In this document: positions 19,814-31,292 of the stretch, in pieces
Layout of the letters: each line of letters opens with the position of its first letter
Position numbering within the stretch: position 1 is the first letter of the stretch
From: Streptococcus viridans
GTDB taxonomy: Bacteria; Bacillota; Bacilli; Lactobacillales; Streptococcaceae
Length of the DNA: 64,000 nt
Reading direction: 5' to 3'
NCBI RefSeq assembly: GCF_900636365.1
Contig: NZ_LR134266.1
Location: 1,129,501 to 1,193,500, forward strand
Made by a program: the position numbers and the translations under genes
The notes under the pieces: model-generated
What the model saw: only the letters and a program-made list of their open reading frames with translations
Database searches by the model: none
Told to the model about the DNA's origin: nothing

Positions 19814-19850
19814 GAAAACAGAGCATACTTGATTAAGTTTTTCTGTTTTC
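19814..19850 (-). terminator. Weak hairpin between aroE and aroB
   Basis: On the minus strand GAAAACAGA pairs with TCTGTTTTC over a 19-base loop that itself holds ACTT/AAGT, followed by TATTTTTAT. It starts a few bases after the aroE stop. It could cause partial termination between the two halves of the aro block. Confidence 0.45.
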
Positions 19851-19855
19851 TTCCA

Positions 19856-20731
19856 TCATTTTTCTAATACATAATCCGGGTATTCCAATTTCAAGGCTTG
19901 CCAGACTTCCTTCTCTGGGAATGTTTTATCCGTCATCAGTTCAAAGGCTAGGCCAGCTTGATGAAACAGCATTCCCAGGCCATTTACCGTTTGCACCTCT
20001 TGTTCTTCAGCTAATTGAAGAAAAGGTGTCTTGGCTGGAAAATAAGCTAGGTCGGCTACTAAACATCCTTTAGGAAAGTTAAAGTCCTTAGGAACAGGAA
20101 GAGAAACCCCGTCCATTCCTAGTCCTGTAGCATTGATCAATAAATTCGTCCCCTCTATCGTTGCATTCAACTGATCTCGACTGGATAAGTCATGCAGGAC
20201 AATTGAAACAACAAGAGCTTCGGATAGTGGAGAAAAGATAGCTTGATACTTGGTTAAACTTTCTGGACGAACAAACAAATGTATCTCTCCAACTCCTTGC
20301 CGAATAGCTTCTACGACAATGGCAGTTGCTGCCCCACCCGCTCCTAAAAGAACCATTTTTTTCTTGTCAATAGAAAAATTCTTAGGGAGACTCTTCAGAA
20401 AACCAAGTCCGTCTGTGTTGAATCCTGTTAAACGACCATCTTTCTGAACAATTGTATTGACCGAACCAATAAGTTGTGCGCTTCCATCTACCTGATCTAA
20501 AAATGGTAAGACCTTTTTCTTATAGGGCATGGAAATATTGGCGCCCAACATATCCAGTACTCGTAACTGTTGAAGACTTGGTTCAACTTCATCTTCTTCC
20601 ACTTCCCAAGCAAGGTAGACTGCATTGGTCGCGGTTAGTTGGTAAGCTTGATTGTGAATAAAGGGTGAGATACTATGACGAATGGGCTTGGCAATGACAG
20701 CCGCCATTCGCGTATAGCCATCAATCTTCAT
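19856..20731 (-). CDS. aroE: Shikimate dehydrogenase
   Basis: NADPH-dependent reduction of 3-dehydroshikimate to shikimate. The substrate domain has [17 protein letters not shown] with the paired serines, and [17 protein letters not shown] with the catalytic lysine; the cofactor domain has [14 protein letters not shown]. The C-terminal [15 protein letters not shown] segment is also typical. Length of 291 residues is normal. It overlaps aroD by 11 bases, so the two are translationally coupled. Confidence 0.96.
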   Translation of the reverse strand: MKIDGYTRMAAVIAKPIRHSISPFIHNQAYQLTATNAVYLAWEVEEDEVEPSLQQLRVLDMLGANISMPYKKKVLPFLDQVDGSAQLIGSVNTIVQKDGRLTGFNTDGLGFLKSLPKNFSIDKKKMVLLGAGGAATAIVVEAIRQGVGEIHLFVRPESLTKYQAIFSPLSEALVVSIVLHDLSSRDQLNATIEGTNLLINATGLGMDGVSLPVPKDFNFPKGCLVADLAYFPAKTPFLQLAEEQEVQTVNGLGMLFHQAGLAFELMTDKTFPEKEVWQALKLEYPDYVLEK

Positions 20732-21398
20732 CTAAGATCTCCCGAATCTTGTGCATACTGGACAAACTGATTTGACCTGGTGCACTTTCCTCCCCTACAC
20801 TGGCATAGGACCAAACCGAACCAGTTAAATCGGCAGCAATGCGAGAGATTCGGCCGATTTTCCCCATAGAAATGGTGACGAACTCTTGTTCTGGATTTAG
20901 CGTTTTAAAGCCACGTGTATAGTTCATCAAATCGAGAACATCCTGCTCGGTTTGAGCCATCACAGATACCTTTACCAATTTTGGTGTAAAGCTAGTTAAT
21001 TCTGACATAATCTCCATCATGTTTTCAGGTGTTTCCTGGAAATTATGGTAGCTTAAGCAAAGATTGGAATAATCCATCATCTGATTAAATTCGGCCTGAT
21101 GACCAAAGTACTCAAAGTCGACATAGTCCGGATGATAAATGTTATTGATATCATGGATAAGGGCTACGTACTCTTCACCAGAAAGGTCAATTTCACCTCC
21201 CTGCTCCCGTGTCCGCAGCGTAAATAAAATCTCACGACCAGCAAATTTTTCAAAAATGGCAGGCGCTACTTGTAAGATATCATGTTTGCCCAAATAATCC
21301 GCACGCCATTCAATGACATCTGCATCCTGATAACGACTGGCATCAATGGCCTGTGCTTCTTCAAAATTTCTTGGCATTACAGAAACGACTAATTTCAT
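20721..21398 (-). CDS. aroD: Type I 3-dehydroquinate dehydratase
   Basis: Class I dehydroquinase that converts 3-dehydroquinate to 3-dehydroshikimate through a Schiff base. The barrel carries VIEWRADYL early on, LLFTLRT-type [22 protein letters not shown] with the catalytic histidine, and the Schiff-base lysine in [13 protein letters not shown]. It ends with [15 protein letters not shown] and SAPGQISL. Its 225 residues are normal. The ATG overlaps the stop codon of the methyltransferase gene before it (ATGA), so it is coupled to that gene. Confidence 0.96.
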   Translation of the reverse strand: MKLVVSVMPRNFEEAQAIDASRYQDADVIEWRADYLGKHDILQVAPAIFEKFAGREILFTLRTREQGGEIDLSGEEYVALIHDINNIYHPDYVDFEYFGHQAEFNQMMDYSNLCLSYHNFQETPENMMEIMSELTSFTPKLVKVSVMAQTEQDVLDLMNYTRGFKTLNPEQEFVTISMGKIGRISRIAADLTGSVWSYASVGEESAPGQISLSSMHKIREILDED

Positions 21399-22558
21399 TG
21401 ATCCACCTTAATTGTAAAAACTTTCAAGTAATTACTACTTTCTTCCTTTTCATTGTATCGAAAATCAGCTGGAAGTCCTACCTCACTGATATAGCGATGT
21501 TTTTGGCCTTTGAAGCCCTTTTCAATTTCTTTTTTAAATTTATCTCGACTGACATTAGCAGCGTTGGTACTTGCAATCAAAATCCCTTTTGGATTTAAAA
21601 TCTCTAGGGACTGCTCAATCAGTTTGTGATAATCCTTCGCAACAGAGAAGGTACGCTTCTTATTGCGAGCAAAACTCGGCGGATCTAAAACGATCACATC
21701 ATAAGTCAAGGCATGACGCTTGGCATACTTATAATAATCAAAAACGTCCATGACAATAAAGCGATGCTGGTCCAATTCTAGACCATTTGCCACAAAATGA
21801 GCTTGGGATAGTTCCCGACTACGCTTGGCAAGATCAACAGAAGTTGTTTCTACAGCCCCTCCCATGGCAGCTGCTACCGAAAAAGCCGCTGTGTAGGAAA
21901 ACATATTGAGTAAGGATTTACCTGCAGCTAAGCCATCTACTAAGCTAGCACGCACATCATGTTGGTCCAAGAAAATCCCTGTCATCAAGCCATCATTCAG
22001 AAAGACTTGGTAACGAACTCCATTTTCCAATACACCGAAGGTCTCTGGAGCTTCTTGACCAAATAGATGAGCCGACTCATAACCTGGATCCTTAAAGCGG
22101 ATTTTTTCATATCCTCCCAAGACTTCGGGAAAAACCTCTTGAAAAGCTGCAACTATCAACTCTCGGATTTGATAGACAAAGGCATTGTAAATGGAAAAGA
22201 CGGCATAATCTTCATAGAGATCAATCGTTAAACCACCAAATCCGTCGCCTTCTTGATTAAAAATTCTAAAAGCAGTATCCAATTCCGACTGATAATAAGA
22301 CTGACGTTTTGACTTAGCCTCAGTAAATAAATGACTAAAATAGGCCCGATCCAATGTGATTTTTTTCGTAGAAATAACCCAACCAAGCCCCTTGTTTTGC
22401 TCGGAAAGGTAGGCTGTTCCCAGAAAATGCCCCGAAGCTGTGACCAGCTCGACGACCTCGTTATCAAAGGGGAGTTGCCCGAAATCAATCTTCTCTAAAA
22501 TCTTATAACCTTTATGGATTTTTTTCTCGACTTGTCGGTTAATTGTCAGCTTTCTCAT
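21395..22558 (-). CDS. RlmI/RlmK-like class I rRNA methyltransferase
   Basis: SAM-dependent RNA cytosine-C5 methyltransferase of the RlmI group. An N-terminal PUA-like domain ([19 protein letters not shown]) is followed by a middle domain and a Rossmann fold with [31 protein letters not shown], and the DPPSFARNK motif. Which 23S position it modifies in streptococci is not certain. It heads the aroD-aroE transcript, as in S. pneumoniae. The -10 box ends only 7 bases before the ATG and AAGG lies just 1 base before it, so the mRNA may be leaderless. There is no better start further in. Confidence 0.88.
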   Translation of the reverse strand: MRKLTINRQVEKKIHKGYKILEKIDFGQLPFDNEVVELVTASGHFLGTAYLSEQNKGLGWVISTKKITLDRAYFSHLFTEAKSKRQSYYQSELDTAFRIFNQEGDGFGGLTIDLYEDYAVFSIYNAFVYQIRELIVAAFQEVFPEVLGGYEKIRFKDPGYESAHLFGQEAPETFGVLENGVRYQVFLNDGLMTGIFLDQHDVRASLVDGLAAGKSLLNMFSYTAAFSVAAAMGGAVETTSVDLAKRSRELSQAHFVANGLELDQHRFIVMDVFDYYKYAKRHALTYDVIVLDPPSFARNKKRTFSVAKDYHKLIEQSLEILNPKGILIASTNAANVSRDKFKKEIEKGFKGQKHRYISEVGLPADFRYNEKEESSNYLKVFTIKVDQ

Positions 22559-22565
22559 GCCTTAT

Positions 22566-22594
22566 ATTATATCAAATTTTTGGAAATTTCACAA
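22566..22594 (-). promoter_or_regulatory. Promoter of rlmI-like gene / aroD-aroE unit
   Basis: On the minus strand TTGTGA (22589-22594), 17 bases ending in TGA, and TATAAT (22566-22571). Transcription would begin at or next to the start codon at 22558. Confidence 0.65.
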
Positions 22595-22727
22595 AGTCTC
22601 CTACCTAAAAATGGGACTTATACGGAAGATTTGTAACTCCTATTTGACATTCCTCCTACTTTTGTTGACTAATTGTTTCATCATCTCAGACTTTAGAGTT
22701 TTGTCCCGAATTAAACACTTGCTTTAT

Positions 22728-22756
22728 TTTCAAAACGTTTTAAATTATGGTATACT
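22728..22756 (+). promoter_or_regulatory. Promoter of the LtaS-family gene
   Basis: TATACT (22751-22756) preceded by TGG gives an extended -10. TTTCAA (22728-22733) at 17 bases is a poor -35, which fits an extended -10 promoter. Confidence 0.6.
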
Positions 22757-22801
22757 GTTGTAAGAAAATTTTTAGGAAATAAGGCAAGGAAGTATATTTT
22801 T

Positions 22802-24991
22802 GTGAAAAAAATTACCAAAACGATACTCGATGCTATGAGTACCAGACTAGGATTTGTCTTTACCCTACTGTTGCTTTATTGGTTTAAAACCATGTGGGCC
22901 TATACAGTAGACTTTAATCTAGATATTCAAGGCTTTTATCAGGTTTTTCTCGCAGTGATCAACCCGATCCCACTTAGCCTCTTATTCATCGGTCTCGCTT
23001 TTTATATTAAGAGAACCAAACTCTTTTATTTGCTATCTTTTAGCATCTATGTCATTTTATTTATCTGGTTGATATCCAACTCGATTTATTATCGTGAGTT
23101 TACAGACTTCGTAACAGTCAATACCATGCTGGCCTCTAGTAAGGTTTCTGCTGGTCTTGGAGCTGCAGCCTTAGAATTGTTCCGACCTTGGGACATCATC
23201 TATGTTTTAGACTTCCCGATTCTAGCTTTCCTCTTTTTAAAGAAATTGGTCAAACTAGATCCCCGTCCTTTTAACAAGCGGGCAAGTTTTGCAGTCACCT
23301 CTCTCTCTGCTATGCTCTTCTCTGCCAACCTTTTCTTGGCGGAGATTGACCGTCCGGAATTATTAACGCGTGGATTCTCCAATTACTATGTGGTTCGTGC
23401 GCTTGGCTTGCCAGCCTTCCTAGGTTACAGTGCCAACCAGACCTACATGGCCAATAAAGAACGCTCAAAGGCTTCTGAAGTAGATTTGAAGCCGGTCGAA
23501 GAGTATGTTGCTAGCCATTATGCTCAACCAAATCCAGAAACCTTTGGTCTTGCTAAAGGTCGTAATGTTATCTATATTCACTTGGAAAGCTTCCAACAAT
23601 TCTTGATCGACTATAAATTGAAGGTTGACGACAAAGAATACGAAGTGACCCCTTTTATCAACTCGCTCTATCATTCAAATGAAACCTTTGCATTTGCCAA
23701 TGTCTTTAACCAGGTAAAAGCTGGAAAAACATCCGATGCAGAGACGATGATTGAAACAGGCTTGTTCGGTTTGAACCAAGGTTCCTTTATGGTGAACTAC
23801 GGTGGTACCAATACTCAGCAAGCAGCGCCTTTCATTCTTTCTAAGAATGGCTACCAATCCAGTGCTGTCTTCCACGGGAATGCCGGGAGCTTCTGGAATC
23901 GTAATACAGCCTATAAACAATGGGGCTACCATTACTTCTTTGATGCCTCCTACTTTACCAAGCAAGATGATACCAACTCCTTCCAATATGGTCTCAACGA
24001 CAAGATCATGTTAAAGGATTCTATCAAGTACTTGGAACACATGCAACAACCGTTTTATACCAAATTCATTACGGTTTCCAATCATTATCCTTATACGACT
24101 AGTCTGATTGGTGATGAAATTGGATTCCCTCTAGCTGAAACACAGGATGAAACAATTAATGGTTATTTCGCAACAGCTAATTATCTAGATTCATCCATTA
24201 AGGCCTTCTTCGATTATCTCAAAGCTTCTGGCTTATATGAGAACTCCATTATCGTTTTGTACGGTGACCACTATGGTATTTCAAACTCTCGGAATCCAGC
24301 TCTAGCTCCTTTACTGGATAAGAACTCGGAGACTTGGTCAAGTTATGACAATGCCATGTTGCAACGCGTACCTTATATGGTAGTGATTCCAGGTATGGAC
24401 AAGGGGAAAGTTATTGAGACCTATGGTGGAGAGATTGATATGCTTCCAACATTGGAACACTTGTTAGGAATTGATTCGAAGAACTTCCTTCAAGTCGGAC
24501 AAGACTTATTATCTCCAGATCATAGTCAAATCGTTGCTTTCCGTTCATCTAACTACTTTGTGACCCCTGAGTATACAAGTTACAGTGGCCGGACTTATTA
24601 TACGAAGACTGGTGAAGAAATCACCAATCCTGATGAAACAACGAAAGAACAACTCGATAAGATCCGTGAGGCAGCGAATCTACAACTCAAGATTAGTGAT
24701 AGTATTCAGACTGGAGACCTTTTACGGTTCTATACAGGAAATGATCTTGGAAAAGTCAACCCAGATGACTACTCCTACAATAACTCGATGAAAGCATTGA
24801 AGAAAATAGAAAAAGAAAAAGGAGATGCATCAACCAGTCTCTATAGCCAAAAAGGCAATCAGTCAACGGTTGATCTCTTTAAGGCACCTAGCTACAAGGA
24901 ACTCCATCCTGAACAGTTCAGTTCTTCTTCATCATCGAGTGAGGATTCTAGCTCAAGCAGTTCATCTTCATCTTCATCAGAAAAAAAATAA
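22802..24991 (+). CDS. LTA synthase family protein (LtaS-like)
   Basis: Membrane enzyme of the LtaS family, which polymerises or transfers glycerol phosphate from phosphatidylglycerol outside the cell. Five transmembrane segments fill the first 190 or so residues, then comes an extracellular sulfatase-fold domain. Likely catalytic and metal residues are visible: E262 in HLESFQ, the nucleophile T310 in AGKTSDAE (the GKTSD motif of S. aureus LtaS), and D489-H490 in YGDHYG. The C-terminus has a long serine-rich tail (about 25 residues of SSSSED type), unusual for the enzyme core. Translation starts at GTG with AAGGAAG 9 bases upstream. It is transcribed alone and ends at a shared terminator. Confidence 0.88.
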   Translation: MKKITKTILDAMSTRLGFVFTLLLLYWFKTMWAYTVDFNLDIQGFYQVFLAVINPIPLSLLFIGLAFYIKRTKLFYLLSFSIYVILFIWLISNSIYYREFTDFVTVNTMLASSKVSAGLGAAALELFRPWDIIYVLDFPILAFLFLKKLVKLDPRPFNKRASFAVTSLSAMLFSANLFLAEIDRPELLTRGFSNYYVVRALGLPAFLGYSANQTYMANKERSKASEVDLKPVEEYVASHYAQPNPETFGLAKGRNVIYIHLESFQQFLIDYKLKVDDKEYEVTPFINSLYHSNETFAFANVFNQVKAGKTSDAETMIETGLFGLNQGSFMVNYGGTNTQQAAPFILSKNGYQSSAVFHGNAGSFWNRNTAYKQWGYHYFFDASYFTKQDDTNSFQYGLNDKIMLKDSIKYLEHMQQPFYTKFITVSNHYPYTTSLIGDEIGFPLAETQDETINGYFATANYLDSSIKAFFDYLKASGLYENSIIVLYGDHYGISNSRNPALAPLLDKNSETWSSYDNAMLQRVPYMVVIPGMDKGKVIETYGGEIDMLPTLEHLLGIDSKNFLQVGQDLLSPDHSQIVAFRSSNYFVTPEYTSYSGRTYYTKTGEEITNPDETTKEQLDKIREAANLQLKISDSIQTGDLLRFYTGNDLGKVNPDDYSYNNSMKALKKIEKEKGDASTSLYSQKGNQSTVDLFKAPSYKELHPEQFSSSSSSSEDSSSSSSSSSSSEKK

Positions 24992-25019
24992 GATTGGGAT
25001 TTCCCAATCTTATTTTTTG
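24989..25019. terminator. Bidirectional intrinsic terminator
   Basis: TAAGATTGGGA and TCCCAATCTTA form a perfect 11-bp stem with T-runs on either strand. Its first base is the stop codon of the LtaS-like gene. On the other strand it begins 9 bases after the pulA stop. Confidence 0.9.
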
Positions 25020-25020
25020 T

Positions 25021-27318
25021 TTATTTCTTCCATTCAAAGACGGAAGCTGTTAAATTCTCAACATAGAATGGCCGTTTATTTCGACTATTTCCAACAAGAA
25101 GCTCCAGATGATCTGCGTTCTGGAGATAGAATGGAAGTCCACTAGTGTTAAAGATAACATAATAGTGTTTATCCCAGTTTAAATCAAACACAACGACACC
25201 ACTGCCCATATCTGCTGTATGCACAAAGACATGTTGGTAGATTTCCTCATAAGATTCAAGCGACAAGGCAGGCAAGGTCTTCTTCAAATGAATCAATTGG
25301 CGAACATAGTCAATCGTATCCTTATTAACAGACACTAAATCCCAATCGACTTGGTTGACGGCATCTGGCGCATTATAGGAATTCATGGCCCGTTCTCGGT
25401 CTTGAGGAGTCACTTCCCCATCTTCACCCGTTGCAACCAACTTTGTTCGTAGAAACTCTTGTCCGACCTGCATAAAGGCCATCCCTTGGAAGAGGAGATT
25501 CATGGCTGTTGCCACTTCTACCTGCTTCTTAATTTTTTCCTGAGAGTCATTTGGATGGACATAAGAAAGTAAATCATAGAGGTTGTAGTTATCATGGGCC
25601 TCCACATAGTTGAGGACCTGACTAGGAGTTAGGAAGGTTCCCAACTCTGCACTTCCCAGAACTGACCTCGCAATGATGTCTTCTGTAGACTTCCGACTGA
25701 CATAGCCTCGTTTGACAGAGCCAAAGACCTCAGCGCCCTTGATGGCATCTCGAGAGGTATCATTAAAGAAGCCAACTTCAGCCATTTGATAAGCATTGTC
25801 CTTCTTGGCCTTATCCTTTGGAGCCAAACCTGTCCCCATATCCCAACCTTCTCCATAGAGGAGGATCCGTGGATCAATCGCATCCATGGCTTCACGGATT
25901 TCATTCATCGTATCCACATCGTGAATCCCCATCAAGTCAAAGCGAAAACCGTCAATCTTATATTCCGTTACCCAATGTGTCAAGGAATCAATCATGAACT
26001 TGCGATACATCTCATGCTCACTGGCTGTCTCATTTCCAACACCGGTACCATTTTGGAAAGATCCATCTGGATTCATCCGGTAATAATAATCAGGAACAGT
26101 TTTTTGAAAGGCACCATCTTCTGTCGAATAGATATGATTATAAACCACATCCATAACCACTGAGATCCCTGCTTCATGGTAGGCATGAACCATTTCTTTT
26201 AATTCGCGCATGGTGGTCTTAGGATCGTGAGGTTTGGTCGAATAACAAGTCTCAGGTGCTGAATGATTCTGTACATCGTAGCCCCAGTTGTAGAGGACAT
26301 TACCCTCGTCATCATAAGTCTTATAGCGGTCGGTAACTGGTTGCAGTTGCACCACATTAACCCCTAATTCCTTGATGTAATCAAAAGCAGTAGCATCGCC
26401 CTGGGCGTTCTTAGTCCCAGTCTGGTGAGCCCCTCTGTAGGTTCCTCGATAGGCTTCATCCACACCGGAAGTTGGAGAAATGGTCAAATCCCGGACATGC
26501 ATTTCATAAATAACCGCCTGACAGGGATTATCCAGCCGCCAGTCAGCTTTCTCATAAGCTTCTGTTTGAAAGGCAGGGAAGATACAATCATGATGGGATA
26601 GAATGGCTGATTTTTTACCATTTTCACTGGTAGCAATCGTATAAGGATCACGCGCAATCTCCGTATGGTAATCAAAATAAACCTTGTACTGATAGGCAAG
26701 TCCACTGAGGTTCCCCATGACATCCGCATACCAGACACCACAATTATTTCGAACATGGTCGCTAGATTCACGCTGGCCACGAACCATTGGGACAATCTTC
26801 CAAACCTTGCTGTCATTAGCGACAGAATCATAGATGAGGAGGTCTACTTTATTGGCAGTAGGTGCCCAGATTTTAAAGCGGTAATCATCATCCTGCTGGC
26901 GATAGCCCAACCATCCTTGGTACCCCCATTTGGCATCAAATTCCTGGTAATGAGTCGCCATATCAAAAGCATGTGGCTTCCGACGGCTGTATTCATGACT
27001 CGTCATGGCAGCCTGTAAGGAATAATAAACAGTATCATCCCCATGAATTAACCAGACTTCCCGCACTTTCCCTTTTGGCAAAAGCTCAATATGGTATTCA
27101 TCCGACTGACTAAGCCAGTTTCCTTCCTTGATGATGACATGGCCAATGTGTTGAGGTGTCTCACAGTTATAAACTAGGAGCCCCTCAACTCCAAAATAAT
27201 CGAGCTTGGAGAAAGAGACTTCCTCTCCCCATACTCCTTCATGCCACTTCCACATATCACGGGCAAAATAGTCACCTACGGGATGATGGTAGTGGATTTT
27301 TACTTGATACTGATGCAT
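25021..27318 (-). CDS. pulA: Type I pullulanase, cytoplasmic
   Basis: Debranching enzyme that hydrolyses alpha-1,6 links in pullulan and branched maltodextrins. It has no signal peptide or wall anchor, unlike the large surface pullulanase SpuA, so it acts inside the cell. An N-terminal domain of about 120 residues precedes a CBM48-like domain (YRFKIWAPTANKVDLLIYDS) and the GH13_14 barrel. Type I pullulanase signature YNWGYDVQNHS is present, as are DVVYNHIYS, FRFDLMGIHD with nucleophile about D461, LYGEGWD with acid/base about E490, and EAHDNYN with about D576. It follows the lipid kinase gene by 76 bases and is probably the last gene of the ligA transcript. No cre site was found close upstream. 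Confidence 0.93.
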   Translation of the reverse strand: MHQYQVKIHYHHPVGDYFARDMWKWHEGVWGEEVSFSKLDYFGVEGLLVYNCETPQHIGHVIIKEGNWLSQSDEYHIELLPKGKVREVWLIHGDDTVYYSLQAAMTSHEYSRRKPHAFDMATHYQEFDAKWGYQGWLGYRQQDDDYRFKIWAPTANKVDLLIYDSVANDSKVWKIVPMVRGQRESSDHVRNNCGVWYADVMGNLSGLAYQYKVYFDYHTEIARDPYTIATSENGKKSAILSHHDCIFPAFQTEAYEKADWRLDNPCQAVIYEMHVRDLTISPTSGVDEAYRGTYRGAHQTGTKNAQGDATAFDYIKELGVNVVQLQPVTDRYKTYDDEGNVLYNWGYDVQNHSAPETCYSTKPHDPKTTMRELKEMVHAYHEAGISVVMDVVYNHIYSTEDGAFQKTVPDYYYRMNPDGSFQNGTGVGNETASEHEMYRKFMIDSLTHWVTEYKIDGFRFDLMGIHDVDTMNEIREAMDAIDPRILLYGEGWDMGTGLAPKDKAKKDNAYQMAEVGFFNDTSRDAIKGAEVFGSVKRGYVSRKSTEDIIARSVLGSAELGTFLTPSQVLNYVEAHDNYNLYDLLSYVHPNDSQEKIKKQVEVATAMNLLFQGMAFMQVGQEFLRTKLVATGEDGEVTPQDRERAMNSYNAPDAVNQVDWDLVSVNKDTIDYVRQLIHLKKTLPALSLESYEEIYQHVFVHTADMGSGVVVFDLNWDKHYYVIFNTSGLPFYLQNADHLELLVGNSRNKRPFYVENLTASVFEWKK

Positions 27319-27394
27319 CGTATTGTATTTCCTATTTCCTAATTAACTAAGTAAGAAGAAACTGGCATTGCCCACTCTCAGCAATGTTGCTCCA

Positions 27395-28363
27395 TTATTC
27401 TTCTGATTTGTATTCTGAATGGACCAAGGCATCGTCATTAATTTCATCGATGTTGGCAAAAAATTCTAAGTGATTGTGGAAGACTTCCAGTTCTACTGGC
27501 GTATCGCCACCATATTCACCATCTAAATTGATCTTGAACTCTTCCTTGTTGTCCAAAACTTCAATCTTCAATTTAGATGTTTTAAGGTATTCAATATTTG
27601 AATCGTTGACATGTTTTCCACCATTGACAGCTTGCATAATCAAAGACAACATATCAAATAATTTAGCGGTTTTCACTAAAATTAAAGTGAAATTTCCATC
27701 ATCAAGTTTAGCATCTGGTGCCACACTTTCAAAGCCACCAATCGAATTGGTCAAAGCCACGAACACAAGAGAAACTGGTCCAACATAGACCCCATTGTCG
27801 TGTTCAATTCGTACCTTACGAGTTTTATTTTTGGGGAACTTCTTCACCGCTTCGGCCACATAAGCAAAATAGCCATAACGCGACTTCACTTCACTCGGCA
27901 CACTAAAGGTCAATTCAGATAAGGTCCCTGCAGCAGCAATATTGATAAAATATTTACTGCCATAAGCACGGCCAATATCCATTTGAATGGTTTGATTCTT
28001 CTCAATGATCCGTGCAGCAGCTACAGGATCCCCCATTGGAATCTTCAGAGCACGCGCGTAATCATTGGTTGTTCCCGTAGGGATAAAAGCCATTTTTGGA
28101 CGGTGTTCAAGACTAGCAACCCCGTTGACTACCTCATTAATGGTCCCATCTCCCCCAGCAGCAATGATCAAATCAAAACCGGCTTTTGCAGCCCGTTCTG
28201 CTTCTAATTGAGCTGATAAGGGCTCAGGAGTGGTCTGATAGGCACTTGTTTCGTAGCCCACATCTTCTAACACATCCAACACTTCTGCGATGTTCTTTTT
28301 AATGATTTCCTGACCAGAAGTCGGATTATAAATCACTCGTGCTTTTTTAATCTTATTTTCCAT
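27395..28363 (-). CDS. dgkB: Diacylglycerol kinase-type lipid kinase (DgkB/YegS family)
   Basis: Soluble lipid kinase that phosphorylates diacylglycerol to phosphatidic acid, returning the diacylglycerol released when glycerol phosphate is taken from phosphatidylglycerol during teichoic acid synthesis. The start VIYNPTSGQ, the nucleotide-binding AAGGDGTINEVVNGV, FIPTGTTNDYARAL and DIGRAYGSKYFINIAAAGT are all family motifs; the C-terminal domain ends in LDGEYGG. Its 322 residues are normal. It lies 8 bases after ligA, with AGAGG before the ATG. The neighbouring LtaS-like enzyme would supply its substrate, though the two are on opposite strands. Confidence 0.9.
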   Translation of the reverse strand: MENKIKKARVIYNPTSGQEIIKKNIAEVLDVLEDVGYETSAYQTTPEPLSAQLEAERAAKAGFDLIIAAGGDGTINEVVNGVASLEHRPKMAFIPTGTTNDYARALKIPMGDPVAAARIIEKNQTIQMDIGRAYGSKYFINIAAAGTLSELTFSVPSEVKSRYGYFAYVAEAVKKFPKNKTRKVRIEHDNGVYVGPVSLVFVALTNSIGGFESVAPDAKLDDGNFTLILVKTAKLFDMLSLIMQAVNGGKHVNDSNIEYLKTSKLKIEVLDNKEEFKINLDGEYGGDTPVELEVFHNHLEFFANIDEINDDALVHSEYKSEE

Positions 28364-28371
28364 ACATGCCT

Positions 28372-30339
<1,968 letters not shown>

Positions 30340-30438
30340 TTACCATAAAAACGCTTTACTGGGGCCTTTCTGACTACTTCACTATCGAAAAAATATCGTT
30401 TTTCAGAATGAATCGGAGGAAGCCATGGCATCAAAAAA

Positions 30439-30614
30439 GAGGCTGGGACAAAAGTCCTAGCCTCTCAATTGTCTTTGGATTATCGAGAAAGACGCAGTGG
30501 TTGAGTGGGCTCTACTACGCTGATTTTATCAGCTTTTACAGCCCTACTCAACTCTGCAGAGGTGGGACGACGAAATCGAATTCTAACGAATTTCCGATTT
30601 CTGTCCCACTCTCT
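30439..30614. repeat. Interspersed ~177-bp repeat, copy 3
   Basis: Plus-strand orientation, 6 bases from the queT stop codon. Read on the minus strand it ends CAGCCTCTTTTTTGA, a strong terminator for queT. This copy has TGCAGAGG where the others have TGCGGAGG, and TTTCCGATTTC at the right stem. Confidence 0.95.
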
Positions 30615-30620
30615 AGTGGA

Positions 30621-31130
30621 TTATTGAGTCAAATCAATTCGTTGGGCAATCTTTTTGATCAAAATAGCTCCGACAATCAAGGAAGCAAATTCACCCAAAC
30701 CAGTTGTCAACCAATTCAAGAAGAATGGTGTTTTGTTTAAGATGTGCAATTCTAAGGCAATCGTAAACATAGAGAGGGCAAAGAAAATTGAGAATAAGAA
30801 ATGATCCTTGCGAATCCATCCACTAAAGAGATCTGTCTTTTCATAGCGTTTAAAGAGATATACTCCAAGTGTAACGAAGACCAAAGTAGATCCACCACCA
30901 ACGACCACGTCGACAATCCCATAACTCAAGAAGTTAGAAATCATACACCCAATGGTAACTGACCAAATATATTTCCGATTGTAGAAAGCCATGAAGTTGA
31001 GCATTTCAGAGACACGGAATTGGATCTCATTGCTTCCGATGGCATTCAATGGGGGAGTAATGGTCAAGGCCACATAGAGAGCGGCAACTAGGGCAATCTG
31101 TGCCAAGTCACGAACAGTATAGTTTTTCAT
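30621..31130 (-). CDS. queT: QueT family queuosine-precursor transporter (ECF S component)
   Basis: Integral membrane substrate-binding (S) component of an energy-coupling factor transporter, thought to import a queuosine precursor such as preQ1 or preQ0. Five to six membrane segments in 169 residues; the N-terminus TVRDLAQIALVAALYVALTI and EIQFRVSEMLNFMAFYNRKY are typical of the QueT (COG4708) family, and GGGSTLVF lies in the middle. The shared ECF energizing module is encoded elsewhere. It is preceded by a preQ1-II riboswitch whose 3' end is the ribosome site (AAAGGAGA), so its expression should fall when preQ1 is plentiful. It is transcribed alone and ends at repeat copy 3. Confidence 0.92.
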   Translation of the reverse strand: MKNYTVRDLAQIALVAALYVALTITPPLNAIGSNEIQFRVSEMLNFMAFYNRKYIWSVTIGCMISNFLSYGIVDVVVGGGSTLVFVTLGVYLFKRYEKTDLFSGWIRKDHFLFSIFFALSMFTIALELHILNKTPFFLNWLTTGLGEFASLIVGAILIKKIAQRIDLTQ

Positions 31131-31134
31131 CGTT

Positions 31135-31193
31135 TTCTCCTTTAGCGGTTTTCCCGCATCTAATATGCTTGGTGAAAGAAGCTAAGCACCAAG
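31135..31193 (-). ncRNA. preQ1-II riboswitch
   Basis: On the minus strand the leader reads CTTGGTGCTTAGCTTCTTTC then ACCAAGCATATTA, a GCGG...CCGC stem, and AAAGGAGAA. This is essentially the S. pneumoniae COG4708-type preQ1-II sequence: a P2 stem (CTTGGTG/CACCAAG) and a pseudoknot that reaches the ribosome site. Ligand binding should hide AAAGGAG and stop translation of queT. Confidence 0.92.
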
Positions 31194-31253
31194 GGTTGAT
31201 CTTTGCCAATGAAACCCATCTAATAGAGTTGCATGCGACAAATCAACTTTATA

Positions 31254-31259
31254 AGTATA
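31254..31259 (-). promoter_or_regulatory. Extended -10 of queT
   Basis: TGC TATACT on the minus strand, about 60 bases before the riboswitch core. No clear -35 at 17 bases, consistent with an extended -10 promoter. Confidence 0.5.
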
Positions 31260-31280
31260 GCATAAATAAGGGAATTATGA

Positions 31281-31286
31281 TAGACT
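31281..31286 (+). promoter_or_regulatory. -10 box immediately before gtrA
   Basis: TGA TAGACT, an extended -10 form, ends 6 bases before the gtrA ATG. The predicted transcript would start at or next to the start codon. Confidence 0.4.
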
Positions 31287-31292
31287 AATTGT

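Noticed and set aside
26484..26831. Long alternative frames inside pulA, aroA, ligA and other core genes on both strands
   Set aside because: All are shadows of well-identified genes, with no ribosome site and unlikely composition.
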